DNA from: Paenibacillus massiliensis 2301065 = DSM 16942
Lineage (GTDB): Bacteria; Bacillota; Bacilli; Paenibacillales; Paenibacillaceae
Direction of reading: 5' to 3'
DNA: 64,000 bases
NCBI RefSeq assembly: GCF_000377505.1
Contig: NZ_KB898185.1
Location: 62,001 to 126,000, forward strand
The notes under the pieces are model-generated. The model saw only the letters and a list, made by a program, of their open reading frames with translations. It was not told the DNA's origin and did not search any database. The stretch's first letter is position 1. Every line of letters begins with the position of its first letter. Made by a program: the position numbers and the translations under genes. This document shows, in pieces, positions 19,301-26,945 of this stretch.

Positions 19301-20474
19301 CGACATGCACGTCCTTCTTGGTAACGGAGACTTCATTCAGGCTCGATTGCTGGAATACGACCGTATCACTGTCTCCACCTTGTACGAACGTCTGACCCTT
19401 CACTTGCAGCGACTCTGCATAAAAATCATGCTGAACATTCGGGGCAATGGTCAGGTCCCCATTCACCTTCAGATCGACTACAGATACAAAATCCCCGGCT
19501 ACAGTCAGATTACCTTCCAAGGAAGCTCCCTGACCGTTAAGCGTCACATTACCGCTAAATTCCTTTGCACCTGTGTTCGCTGGAAGTCCTCCCGAAACAA
19601 TCTCCAATGCGAGAAGCTGATCAAGTGTGCGGCCGGTGGCATGGAACTCTACTTTGGCATCATGCAGCACCGTACTATTGTCTGGATTCAGAATTCCCTG
19701 AAGCTCTGTACCAATCTGGTAGCGTACACCATTGATGATTGCGGAGCCCTCTTGGACATCCTTCAGTAGAGATGCCCGCTGTTGCGGGAAGAAAGCAGAT
19801 ACTAGCATCCCCGCTGCATCTGCACGGTTGACGGGCGCAGCTGGCGACAGGCCTCCTGAATAGTCACTCAGCAGATTTGCCTCATAGGCTACTCGTAGCA
19901 GCGGCTCTGCCCAATCACTTCCTCCGGTCCACTCAGCTGGCAATGAATCCTCTGCGATAGCCTGATCGGCCACCATCTGTTCTCCTGTTCCCTGTACACC
20001 GGTAGCACGCACAAGCACAGCGATCAGCTCTTGTCCTGTAACCTTCTGCTTGGGATTGAACGTATTCTCCCCGGTTCCTTGGACCCAGCCAGCGTTCTTG
20101 GCCGCTTCAATATATGGGCTGCTCCAGCTCCCTGCCGGGACATCCTTAAATGACGAGCGGGTATTCTCTGGCAGAGGCAGCTCGAGTGCTTTGACCAGCA
20201 GTACTGCCAGCTCCTGGCGGGTGAGCTCTGCTGCAGGGCGGAAGCTACCGTCTGTATTACCTTGAATGACCCCCAGGTCCATTGCCCGGGTGATCATTTG
20301 CCGCTGCTGCTCAGTTAGGGCAGCTGCGTCGGTGAATACAGCCTCCATACTTGCTCCAGATGATACGGCAGATATTCCTGCCCCGCTTGCGCCCACTGCT
20401 GCAGGCGGCAACGCAGGTGCAAGCAACAATAGTACTGCAGCAACCTGTGCAGCTGTCATTTTTACGTTGTTCAT
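16350..20474 (-). CDS. SLH protein with cadherin-like repeats and lamin-tail-like C-terminus
   Basis: 1374 residues from the ATG at 20474 (AGGAG 8 nt upstream; an earlier in-frame start at 20519 adds a hydrophilic leader ahead of the signal peptide). Signal peptide MNNVKMTAAQVAAVLLLLAP. About 45-225: SLH repeats (FRPAAELTRQELAVLLVKAL, FNPKQKVTGQELIAVLVRA). About 235-520: beta-solenoid-like module starting YQIGTELQGIL, related to that in the SLH protein at 10932-14426. About 530-1200: some seven cadherin-like domains with DPDGDTLTY or DPDGDVLTY calcium motifs, split by a Pro-Glu-Gln linker near 736. About 1215-1374: a domain resembling bacterial lamin-tail domains (LYFSQYLDGGDGRQAIELYY). Surface attachment is clear; the adhesion role is inferred. 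Confidence 0.85.
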   Translation of the reverse strand: MNNVKMTAAQVAAVLLLLAPALPPAAVGASGAGISAVSSGASMEAVFTDAAALTEQQRQMITRAMDLGVIQGNTDGSFRPAAELTRQELAVLLVKALELPLPENTRSSFKDVPAGSWSSPYIEAAKNAGWVQGTGENTFNPKQKVTGQELIAVLVRATGVQGTGEQMVADQAIAEDSLPAEWTGGSDWAEPLLRVAYEANLLSDYSGGLSPAAPVNRADAAGMLVSAFFPQQRASLLKDVQEGSAIINGVRYQIGTELQGILNPDNSTVLHDAKVEFHATGRTLDQLLALEIVSGGLPANTGAKEFSGNVTLNGQGASLEGNLTVAGDFVSVVDLKVNGDLTIAPNVQHDFYAESLQVKGQTFVQGGDSDTVVFQQSSLNEVSVTKKDVHVVASGNTTISSMTLESSSAIDIDTGATLPRLVLTDGASAVELNGNVGTVLTTNSEPVRVTGDATIQKLIIDGAGAVDVDTTGTIAVLEVNQTGENVKMGENVKVGQVAANTNVSDRVVGLASQTTATTAAGSTDSTSSSSNRAPVLKQAIPDVLLTGNGQDYVVDLSDYIQDPDGDTLTYAAVSLRASVVRPTVKEGKLYLAPGNGGSSTIRLTVSDPRGKKLTASFNVIVNAPPVPTHIPDQQVRVNDQPVELDVSAYFSDPEHAALKYTIASTDNSIVSAVITGTQLRLTPRQAGQVSITVTADDGQVAADGTTGQASATFEVHVEAAEQPGNNPQPEPQPEPQPEPEPQPQPEPANHSPIAQTVMPIVLMPGIPGHDLDVSQVFSDPDGDVLTYSAWSSDPNLAFVQLNGNLLHVQGVAAGSVTIFLQADDSRGGVAQAMLQASILPLPPMNQQPVVTNTPSMMNLIVGHPQQELDLSQIFSDPDGDTLTYEVSVSDSDIAEAVEQAGMLSIQGRMPGSASISITAKDGRGGLVSTQLNLNVLSAASIGSIPEQRLELGAQPWGLDLSPFLSNFDESTLSVTAATYDSSIADVSVNGALLSLIPYNVGATTVTMSVYDGYGRSQSAQFPVLVSLPAVNNRAPQVVASISSQILTPGITNPRNYDVSQLFADEDGDALQFTAVSSLAQAVQVQVTGNTLTLEPGILNGTATITVTADDGKGGTNTYSFEASNAQLVNAGLTMVDVKYGLPYKTIDLNKYFPGESSFKVYKGTADSTFIGPNTLNSAEIKLSADMLYTWVVGADGRAVVFMARQAAQQPVGLYFSQYLDGGDGRQAIELYYNGDGTGERATGYTLEIHRFMKQTQSMNVVAMPLNAPYPNMPFIIIGDIFYDAMDIMNIWYYNEEAVLHRPTEFNLVALVLKKNGVVVDVLGNPTASQSQLLANGGTIVRKSGISYGSSEFSLADEWNVFPKGTYQYFGTHTP

Positions 20475-20584
20475 GCTGTAGACTCCTATCTCGTTCTTCT
20501 CATTGTTTGTTTCATTCAAGGCTCAGCTGCTTACTTAGCTGTATTCTTGAATACGCAAAAGATGTAGGTCTACCGTATCACATT

Positions 20585-20605
20585 CCACTGAACCAATTCT
20601 GAACA
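20585..20605 (-). promoter_or_regulatory. Second copy of the SLH upstream element
   Basis: On the minus strand TTCAGAATTGGTTCA plus flanks matches the element at 10791-10811 in 20 of 21 positions. It lies 111 nt before the ATG at 20474, against 121 nt for the other gene. A possible -10 (TACGGT) follows at the same distance as TATAAT in the other copy. The rest of 20475-20719 shows nothing. Confidence 0.5.
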
Positions 20606-20719
20606 AACATGCAAGGTAGACAGATGAGATGGAGGTACAAAGGAGTAGTTCATCTTTCAACGAGTTCACGAGATTGCAAGGGTGCAATAAGGCATCTGAA
20701 TCATGTCGGCTCAGTCTTG

Positions 20720-22045
20720 TCAATGGCCATGCCCTGCCAGCCTCTCGAACAACTCATCCACACGGCTGACAATCTGACGCTCTGTAAAGTTCACAAGCAG
20801 CCCCTCGTCTACAATGAGCTTGCCATTCGTGACTACATGTGTAATCGCACCCGGCTGCATCGCGTACACCATGTTGGCGAACAGCTCCGTCTTGGGCGTC
20901 AGGGACAGATCGTGCACATTCAGTGCGATGAAGTCTGCAGCCATCCCCGTCTGCAAGCTCCCAATCGGCAGACGCAGGATTTCTCCTGCATGAGCCGTGC
21001 CCATACGGTACACGTCCTTCGCCGTAATACATGTTCCGTCCAGACGATTTACCTTTTGCAGAAGAGCACACATCCGCATTTCCTCAAACACACTGATTCG
21101 ATTGTTACTGCAGCCCCCATCCGAGCCGAGCGTAATCTTGACCCCAGCCTTCATCAGCTCCGGAATACGAGTCACACCGTCCGCCAGAAACATGTTGCTT
21201 GAAGGACAATAGGCGAGCGAGCCTCCTCTACTGCCTATCAATTCAATCTCCGACTGCTCCAGCCAGACCAGATGGATCGCAATCATTCGTTCATCCAGCA
21301 CTCCAAGAGAATCCAGATAGTGAAGCGGGCGAAGTCCGTAATCCCTAAGCGTATCGTGGACCTCGAACATCTCCTCGGCTACATGGATATGAAAAGGGGT
21401 ATCCAGCTGTACCGCCAGACGATGCCCGGCCTTGATCATCTCCGGCGAGGCTGCATGCGGACTGTGCGGTGCTGGATGCACGGTGACCATAGCATTCCCC
21501 TGATACTTGACCGCAAGGGCATGGGTTCGCTCCACGGCCTCGGTCACAGTCTCCCGATAGGCTACTGGTGCTCCACTCCAGTCATACATGGTCCGGGCCA
21601 ACACAAGTCGGATGCCTACATCCTGAGCAGCCCGAATGACTGCCTCGTCAAAAGCTGTGCCTCCGTTATGTATATAGAAGAAGTCGCTCACCGTAGTTAC
21701 TCCATAACGGGCCATCTCGCCAAAAGCCAGCAGTGCCCCGGTGTAAATAGCCTCCTCATCCAGTAGTGGAGTATATTTATAAAGTGCCTGCTCCCTCCAC
21801 TCCAGGAACGGTCGATCTACGGCAATTCCCCGTAGTAGACTCTGAAAGGAGTGATTGTGCGCATTGACAGTACCCGGAGCAATCGCATGCCCTGCCCAGA
21901 AGACCTCCTCGGCTTGAGGATATTCCTGACGAAGTTGTACTACAGGGCCAATCGCTACAATACGTCCATGCTCCTCCACAAGCCCGTAGTTGGGCTTAAA
22001 GCTCTCCTCCACATACATGACATCTGCTGTATAGAGCTTAGCCAT
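20720..22045 (-). CDS. hutF: HutF-like formimidoylglutamate deiminase (amidohydrolase)
   Basis: 441 residues from the ATG at 22045, with an AGGGGAG site and only 4 nt after the upstream gene's stop. It is an amidohydrolase-superfamily TIM barrel: metal ligands in NAHNHSF near residue 67, HIHVAEE near 210, a conserved His in IHLVWLEQ and the Asp in LGSDGGCSNN near 300. The family includes HutF, TrzN/AtzB-type hydrolases and adenosylhomocysteine deaminases, which are hard to separate by eye. The position at the end of the hut operon, in which no hutG is present, makes deimination of N-formimidoyl-L-glutamate to N-formylglutamate the best reading. Confidence 0.72.
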   Translation of the reverse strand: MAKLYTADVMYVEESFKPNYGLVEEHGRIVAIGPVVQLRQEYPQAEEVFWAGHAIAPGTVNAHNHSFQSLLRGIAVDRPFLEWREQALYKYTPLLDEEAIYTGALLAFGEMARYGVTTVSDFFYIHNGGTAFDEAVIRAAQDVGIRLVLARTMYDWSGAPVAYRETVTEAVERTHALAVKYQGNAMVTVHPAPHSPHAASPEMIKAGHRLAVQLDTPFHIHVAEEMFEVHDTLRDYGLRPLHYLDSLGVLDERMIAIHLVWLEQSEIELIGSRGGSLAYCPSSNMFLADGVTRIPELMKAGVKITLGSDGGCSNNRISVFEEMRMCALLQKVNRLDGTCITAKDVYRMGTAHAGEILRLPIGSLQTGMAADFIALNVHDLSLTPKTELFANMVYAMQPGAITHVVTNGKLIVDEGLLVNFTERQIVSRVDELFERLAGHGH

Positions 22046-22049
22046 GTTC

Positions 22050-23570
22050 TCACTCCCCTTCGTTTTCTTGCTGATCCAAGGATAATATGGTGTGCAGGAG
22101 GACATTTCCGACCTTCTCAATATCCTCAATAAGGCTCTCTTCCTCCGGACAGTGACTTTTGCCGCCCAGACTGGGCACGAATAACATGCCCGCCCTGGTT
22201 AGTGCGGCCATATGCGCTGCATCGTGACCTGCCATACTCCCTAGCAGCGTATGCGAATAGCCCAAGCCCTCAGCTTCTCTTCTGCACAAGGCAATGACCT
22301 TATCATCCATAGCCACAGGAGCCTGATCGAGCAGAAGCCGCCGCTTGAGATGCAATCCCCGTTCTAGGCAAATTCGGCTTGCATGAAGCTCCCAGGCGTC
22401 CAGTACTTGCTGAATATGTACTCGACTTCGCCCCCGTATCTCCATATGGAAGCTCACCTTGCCAGGAATAATATTGGCCGCATTCGGTTCATTATGGATT
22501 CTTCCAATCGTCCCTACCGTCTCTTCCTCGGGATGCATTCTGCATTCCGCTTCGAAGGCAAGCATTAACTCGGATGCACCCATCAGGGCATCCATGCGAT
22601 CAGACATGAGCGTAGTACCAGCATGATTGGCCTCCCCAAGTACAACCACTTCCTCCCGGTAGATTCCCGTAATGGACGTAACGATACCTACGGGAATGTT
22701 ACGAGCCTGCAGACGTTTGCCCTGTTCGATATGTACCTCCAGAAATGCGGCCATGTCATGGGTAGAGCGACGACACGCTTCAAAGCAATCCGGGTCTCCC
22801 CCTGCTAGACGCAATGCATCTACGAGTAGTACTCCTTCCTCGTCTTGAACTCCCTCAAGATCCGCCTTGCCTAACTTGCCTGCTACAGATCGACTACCGA
22901 AGGTGGACAGACCGAATGGATTGGGTTCCTCTGCGCTAAAAGATACCAGCTCAAGTGAATGCCTCGTCTTCAATCCTCTCTCCGTCAGCACCCTCATGAT
23001 CTCCAGTGACAGCAGTACACCCAGTGCGCCGTCATACCGTCCACCACTCGGGACCGTGTCGATATGTGAGCCGAATACGATCGGCGGGAGCCCCCTTTCA
23101 CTACCCTGCCGTCTGGCCCAAATATTCGCAGCTGAATCAAGCGATACGTCCAATCCAAGTCGCTCCAGCTCGTCGATGAGCCAGGCTCGTGCCTCAAGCT
23201 CTGCTGGCGTGAAGGTCGTTCGGTCCAAGCCTCCTACAGCATTCTGGCCGATCTTTCCCAGTGTCTCAATACTATGCTGCAGACGGGCTGCGTTCACCGT
23301 GATAGGCGATGAATGCCCATCACTATGCTGTGATGATTCGATCGTGTTATCTTCAATGCGATTATCTTGAATGCGGTTATTTTGAATATATTGAGCCTCA
23401 TAACAATCATCTTGTACGTTGTCATTTTGTACATCGTTATCATGTACGTCGTTATCATGTATCTCGCTACCTTGTATACGTCTATCTCGCACATGTCTAT
23501 CTCGTGAATTTTTATAATGTCTCTTGCTATCTCGTTTGCTATCTTGCATATCGTTATCATTGTCACGCAT
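22050..23570 (-). CDS. M20-family amidohydrolase (AllC/HyuC type) with pentapeptide-repeat extension; candidate N-formylglutamate deformylase
   Basis: 506 residues. Residues from about 92 on form a complete metal-dependent amidohydrolase like allantoate and N-carbamoyl-amino-acid hydrolases: metal ligands GSHIDTVPSGG and RYDGALG, catalytic EE in FSAEEPNPFG, VHIEQG and the terminal GKSHCPEEE. Residues 1-90 are unusual: hydrophilic Asp/Asn/Arg/His/Gln-rich, with eleven pentads of the form x-[IV]-[HQRE]-D-N. AAGGAG lies 11 nt before the ATG at 23570 and no other good start precedes the catalytic part, so the extension is probably translated. Lying between hutI and hutF, it may cleave N-formylglutamate to glutamate and formate. 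That function is inferred. Confidence 0.75.
   Translation of the reverse strand: MRDNDNDMQDSKRDSKRHYKNSRDRHVRDRRIQGSEIHDNDVHDNDVQNDNVQDDCYEAQYIQNNRIQDNRIEDNTIESSQHSDGHSSPITVNAARLQHSIETLGKIGQNAVGGLDRTTFTPAELEARAWLIDELERLGLDVSLDSAANIWARRQGSERGLPPIVFGSHIDTVPSGGRYDGALGVLLSLEIMRVLTERGLKTRHSLELVSFSAEEPNPFGLSTFGSRSVAGKLGKADLEGVQDEEGVLLVDALRLAGGDPDCFEACRRSTHDMAAFLEVHIEQGKRLQARNIPVGIVTSITGIYREEVVVLGEANHAGTTLMSDRMDALMGASELMLAFEAECRMHPEEETVGTIGRIHNEPNAANIIPGKVSFHMEIRGRSRVHIQQVLDAWELHASRICLERGLHLKRRLLLDQAPVAMDDKVIALCRREAEGLGYSHTLLGSMAGHDAAHMAALTRAGMLFVPSLGGKSHCPEEESLIEDIEKVGNVLLHTILSLDQQENEGE
23331..23495 (-). repeat. 15-bp in-frame tandem repeat encoding pentapeptides
   Basis: Eleven 15-bp units, such as CATGATAACGACGTA, encode residues 26-80 of the M20 hydrolase (HVRDR RIQGS EIHDN DVHDN and so on). 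The two central units are nearly identical. Unit length is a multiple of three, so gain or loss of copies keeps the frame. Confidence 0.85.
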
Positions 23571-23657
23571 ATCGTATCGTGCTCCTTATAACGGTTATTT
23601 CCTCATTAAGGTCTTGAGCCTATTCCTGCCAAACGGCTTCCAGACGGCTACTACACT

Positions 23658-23690
23658 GCTTCTGGACCGCTTCTAGACCGCTTCTAGCCT
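23658..23690. repeat. 11-bp tandem repeat between hutI and the M20 gene
   Basis: Three adjacent copies: GCTTCTGGACC, GCTTCTAGACC, GCTTCTAGCCT. They fill part of the 131-nt gap between the hutI stop and the M20 start. No other signal is evident there except the AAGGAG site. Confidence 0.7.
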
Positions 23691-23701
23691 CATATATTTC
23701 C

Positions 23702-25018
23702 CTACTCAACCCAGCCTTCTTCACTGACTACCATCTTGCTTCGAATCCGCTTGCCTCCTAGCACGACAGGCTTTCCCTTCTTGATCACCGTGCTGGTCAG
23801 ATTAACGCCGTAATGATATGTCATAAAGGTATAGCTTGGGGCATCAAGGATGACGAGATCTGCCTGCTTGCCAACCTCAATGCTTCCGATCCGATCTGCT
23901 CGACCAAGCGCATGCGCTGCATTAATGGTACATGCTGTCAAGGCCTCTGCAGGTGTCATCTTCATCGTGAGACAGGCCAGGTTCATGATTAATGGCAACG
24001 ACATCGTAGGACTGGAGCCCGGATTGCAGTCCGTGGACAAGGCTACAGGCACACCACGGTCGATCATGCCCCGAGCGTCTGCCGGACGGGCCATCAGGTA
24101 GAACGCTGTCCCTGGCAGCAGCACGGCGATAACCCCAGCAGCGGCCAGGGCCTCGATGCCGTGAGAGGATGCACACAGCAGATGCTCCGCCGAGACCGCT
24201 CCTACCTCAGCTGCCAGCTCAGCCCCGCCAGTATTCACAATTTCGTCAGCATGAATTTTCGGCTTCAGTCCGTATCGTAGTCCAGCCAGCAAAATAGCTC
24301 TCGATTGCTCGGGCGTAAAGACGCCTTTCTCGCAGAACACATCACAGTATTCCGCCAACTTCTGCTCTGCTACCGCAGGAATCATCTCCTCAATCAGCAA
24401 TTGTACATAGCTCTCGGGAGATGCCTTGTATTCTGTTGGAACAGCATGCGCACCCATAAACGTAGATACCAGCTCGATCGGATGCTCAGCATGCAATGCA
24501 CACACCACTCGTAGCTGCTTCAATTCATCTGCTGTACAGAGGCCATAGCCACTCTTCGCCTCCACTGTCGTCACCCCATACTCAAGAAACCGATTCAGCC
24601 GCATCAGAGCTGCTTCCTTCAATTCCTGCTCTGTCGCTTGTCGCGTCTGCTCTGTTGTGCGGAGGATGCCACCACCCGCGTTCAAAATATCCATGTAAGT
24701 GGCTCCCTGTAAACGCAGTCCCAGCTCAAACTCACGGGTTCCAGCGAATACCAGATGTGTATGCGGGTCTACGAGGCCCGGAATGACCGTTTTTCCTGTA
24801 GCATCAATAATATGCAACGCTTGCCGTCTATTGAACTCCAGACTCCGAACATAGGCTTCGGCCTCGGCATGCGGCCCTACAAAAGCAATACGCTCTCCCT
24901 CCAGCACAACACCGCCGCACTCGATAATGTTCAAATGATTCATTTCAGCTCCCACTCTTGGTGCTGTATTGCTCCCGCTAACGGTCACGATCTGCTCCGC
25001 ATGTCGGATATATAACAA
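23702..25018 (-). CDS. hutI: Imidazolonepropionase HutI
   Basis: 438 residues of the amidohydrolase superfamily. The metal site DPHTHLVFAGTREFELGLRL is diagnostic of HutI, as are AKSGYGL near residue 157 and LSTDCNPGSSPT near 333. It hydrolyses 4-imidazolone-5-propionate to N-formimidoyl-L-glutamate, the third step of histidine breakdown. The start is TTG at 25018, with AAAGGGGG 7 nt upstream. It lies 17 nt after hutU. Confidence 0.95.
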   Translation of the reverse strand: MLYIRHAEQIVTVSGSNTAPRVGAEMNHLNIIECGGVVLEGERIAFVGPHAEAEAYVRSLEFNRRQALHIIDATGKTVIPGLVDPHTHLVFAGTREFELGLRLQGATYMDILNAGGGILRTTEQTRQATEQELKEAALMRLNRFLEYGVTTVEAKSGYGLCTADELKQLRVVCALHAEHPIELVSTFMGAHAVPTEYKASPESYVQLLIEEMIPAVAEQKLAEYCDVFCEKGVFTPEQSRAILLAGLRYGLKPKIHADEIVNTGGAELAAEVGAVSAEHLLCASSHGIEALAAAGVIAVLLPGTAFYLMARPADARGMIDRGVPVALSTDCNPGSSPTMSLPLIMNLACLTMKMTPAEALTACTINAAHALGRADRIGSIEVGKQADLVILDAPSYTFMTYHYGVNLTSTVIKKGKPVVLGGKRIRSKMVVSEEGWVE

Positions 25019-25035
25019 GGTATCGCCCCCTTTTC

Positions 25036-26715
25036 CTACAGCATTGGCATATGTATGCCATAGTCTCGTGCCGTCTCCACAGCTAACGGGTATCCTGCAT
25101 CAGCATGTCGGACGACGCCCATGCCTGGATCGGTCGTCAATACACGTTCTAGCCGCTCGCCGGCCTCTTTACTTCCATCCGCAACTACAACCATTCCGGC
25201 ATGAATGGAATATCCCATACCCACGCCACCACCATGGTGCAGAGATACCCAACTGGCTCCAGCTGCGGTATTGAGCAGCGCGTTCAATATCGGCCAATCA
25301 GCAACAGCGTCACTACCATCACGCATCGCCTCCGTCTCCCGATTGGGCGACGCTACCGAGCCAGCATCCAGATGATCACGACCAATGACGATGGGAGCTG
25401 ACAGCTCTCCAGAAGCTACCTTCTCATTGATGATGCGACCAAATCTGGCTCTGTCTCTATAGCCCAGCCAGCAAATGCGAGAGGGTAATCCCTGAAACGC
25501 GATTTTCTCACCTGCCAGTCTGATCCAGTTGCATAAATGCTCATCCTCCGCAAAGTTCTCCAGAATGACCTGATCTGTCTTCCGAATATCCTCCGGGTCA
25601 CCAGACAGAGCCACCCAGCGAAAAGGTCCCTTTCCTTCACAAAACAGGGGCCGGATATAGGCTGGTACAAAGCCAGGAAAAGCAAAAGCATCCGTGACAC
25701 CTTCGTCATAGGCGACCTGGCGAATATTGTTACCGTAATCAAAGGCAATGGCTCCCTGCCGTTGCATTTCCAGCATCGCCGATACGTGCTCAGCCATGCT
25801 CTGCCGAGCCAGCTTCATATAATGAGCAGGATCTTCCGCTCTCAGCTTCAGTCCCTCCTCCAGCGTGTAGCCCTTTGGCAAATATCCGTTAAGCGGATCA
25901 TGGGCTGAGGTCTGGTCTGTAATGATGTCAGGAATGAATCCGCGTGCCAGCATGAGCGGCAATATTTCTGCTGAATTGCCTACGAGACCGATGGACAATG
26001 CGCGACCTTCAGTCTTCGCAGCCTGAGCCAGCTCAATCGCTTCATCCAGATGATCGGTCATGACATCGCAGTAGCGGGTATTGATCCGTTTCTCTATGTG
26101 GCTGGCATCCACATCCACGCCTATCATGATGCCACCATTCATCGTGACCGCCAGCGGCTGAGCTCCCCCCATGCCGCCCATACCACCCGTAACGGTAATT
26201 GTCCCCTTCAGGCTGCCGCCGAAGTGCTGTCGTCCGCATTCCGCAAAGGTCTCATAGGTACCCTGCACAATCCCCTGACTACCGATATAAATCCAGCTTC
26301 CCGCCGTCATCTGCCCATACATAATCAGTCCCTTGCGGTCCAACTCGTGAAAATGCTCCCAGTTCGCCCAAGCCGGTACCAGATTGGAGTTCGCGAGCAG
26401 TACACGTGGGGCATCCTTGTGTGTACGGAATACAGCCACTGGCTTACCGGACTGGATGAGCAGTGTTTCATTCTCCTCCAGAGATTTCAGTGAACGAACG
26501 ATGGCATCGAAGCTGTCCCAGTTGCGTGCAGCCCTTCCAATCCCACCATAGACCACTAACTGGCTAGGAGCCTCCGCCACTTCCGGGTCCAGATTATTCA
26601 TCAGCATACGAAGAGCAGCCTCCTGTACCCATCCCTTGGTATGCAAGGCTGTTCCACGCGGTGCTGTGATCTTTCGTTCCGGCTCGCTTGATTTGCAGTC
26701 ATTTTTATCCTTCAT
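25036..26715 (-). CDS. hutU: Urocanate hydratase HutU
   Basis: About 559 residues, the usual urocanase length. Clear family segments: the N-terminal [18 protein letters not shown], the NAD-binding glycine-rich [16 protein letters not shown], and [14 protein letters not shown]; near the C-terminus [17 protein letters not shown]. It converts urocanate to imidazolonepropionate with tightly bound NAD. I use the ATG at 26715 (MKDKNDCKS), because GGAAGGA lies 7 nt upstream; a start at 26754 adds 13 residues without a site. A 219-nt gap with degenerate repeats precedes it. Confidence 0.95.
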   Translation of the reverse strand: MKDKNDCKSSEPERKITAPRGTALHTKGWVQEAALRMLMNNLDPEVAEAPSQLVVYGGIGRAARNWDSFDAIVRSLKSLEENETLLIQSGKPVAVFRTHKDAPRVLLANSNLVPAWANWEHFHELDRKGLIMYGQMTAGSWIYIGSQGIVQGTYETFAECGRQHFGGSLKGTITVTGGMGGMGGAQPLAVTMNGGIMIGVDVDASHIEKRINTRYCDVMTDHLDEAIELAQAAKTEGRALSIGLVGNSAEILPLMLARGFIPDIITDQTSAHDPLNGYLPKGYTLEEGLKLRAEDPAHYMKLARQSMAEHVSAMLEMQRQGAIAFDYGNNIRQVAYDEGVTDAFAFPGFVPAYIRPLFCEGKGPFRWVALSGDPEDIRKTDQVILENFAEDEHLCNWIRLAGEKIAFQGLPSRICWLGYRDRARFGRIINEKVASGELSAPIVIGRDHLDAGSVASPNRETEAMRDGSDAVADWPILNALLNTAAGASWVSLHHGGGVGMGYSIHAGMVVVADGSKEAGERLERVLTTDPGMGVVRHADAGYPLAVETARDYGIHMPML

Positions 26716-26852
26716 TAACAATCCTTCCCTTCTCTTAATATAGTTCGGACACATTTGGAGGTTGTTCTACTTTACTGAACTGAAGACGTTAAGAATTCCA
26801 ATCCGTACACTAAGATGAATGTGAAGTTCGAACTCCACTAAATGGCATTAAT

Positions 26853-26945
26853 GCAGGTTTGTTATGGTACTAATGCAGGGTTTTGATGCGTGGTACTTTT
26901 GCATGTTGTTAATGCGTAACACTTATGCGTGTTGTTAATGCATGA
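26853..26945. repeat. Degenerate 26-bp repeats at the hutH-hutU junction
   Basis: Copies begin at 26853, 26875, 26901 and 26927; the last two share GCRTGTTGTTAATGCRT at an exact 26-bp offset. The final copy overlaps the hutH stop codon and the last two sense codons. This is the only feature I see in the gap, besides the hutU ribosome site. Confidence 0.65.

Noticed and set aside
23331..23690. Possible CRISPR array in the hut operon
   Set aside because: Units are 11 and 15 bp with no spacers, and they run in frame inside a coding region; no cas genes.
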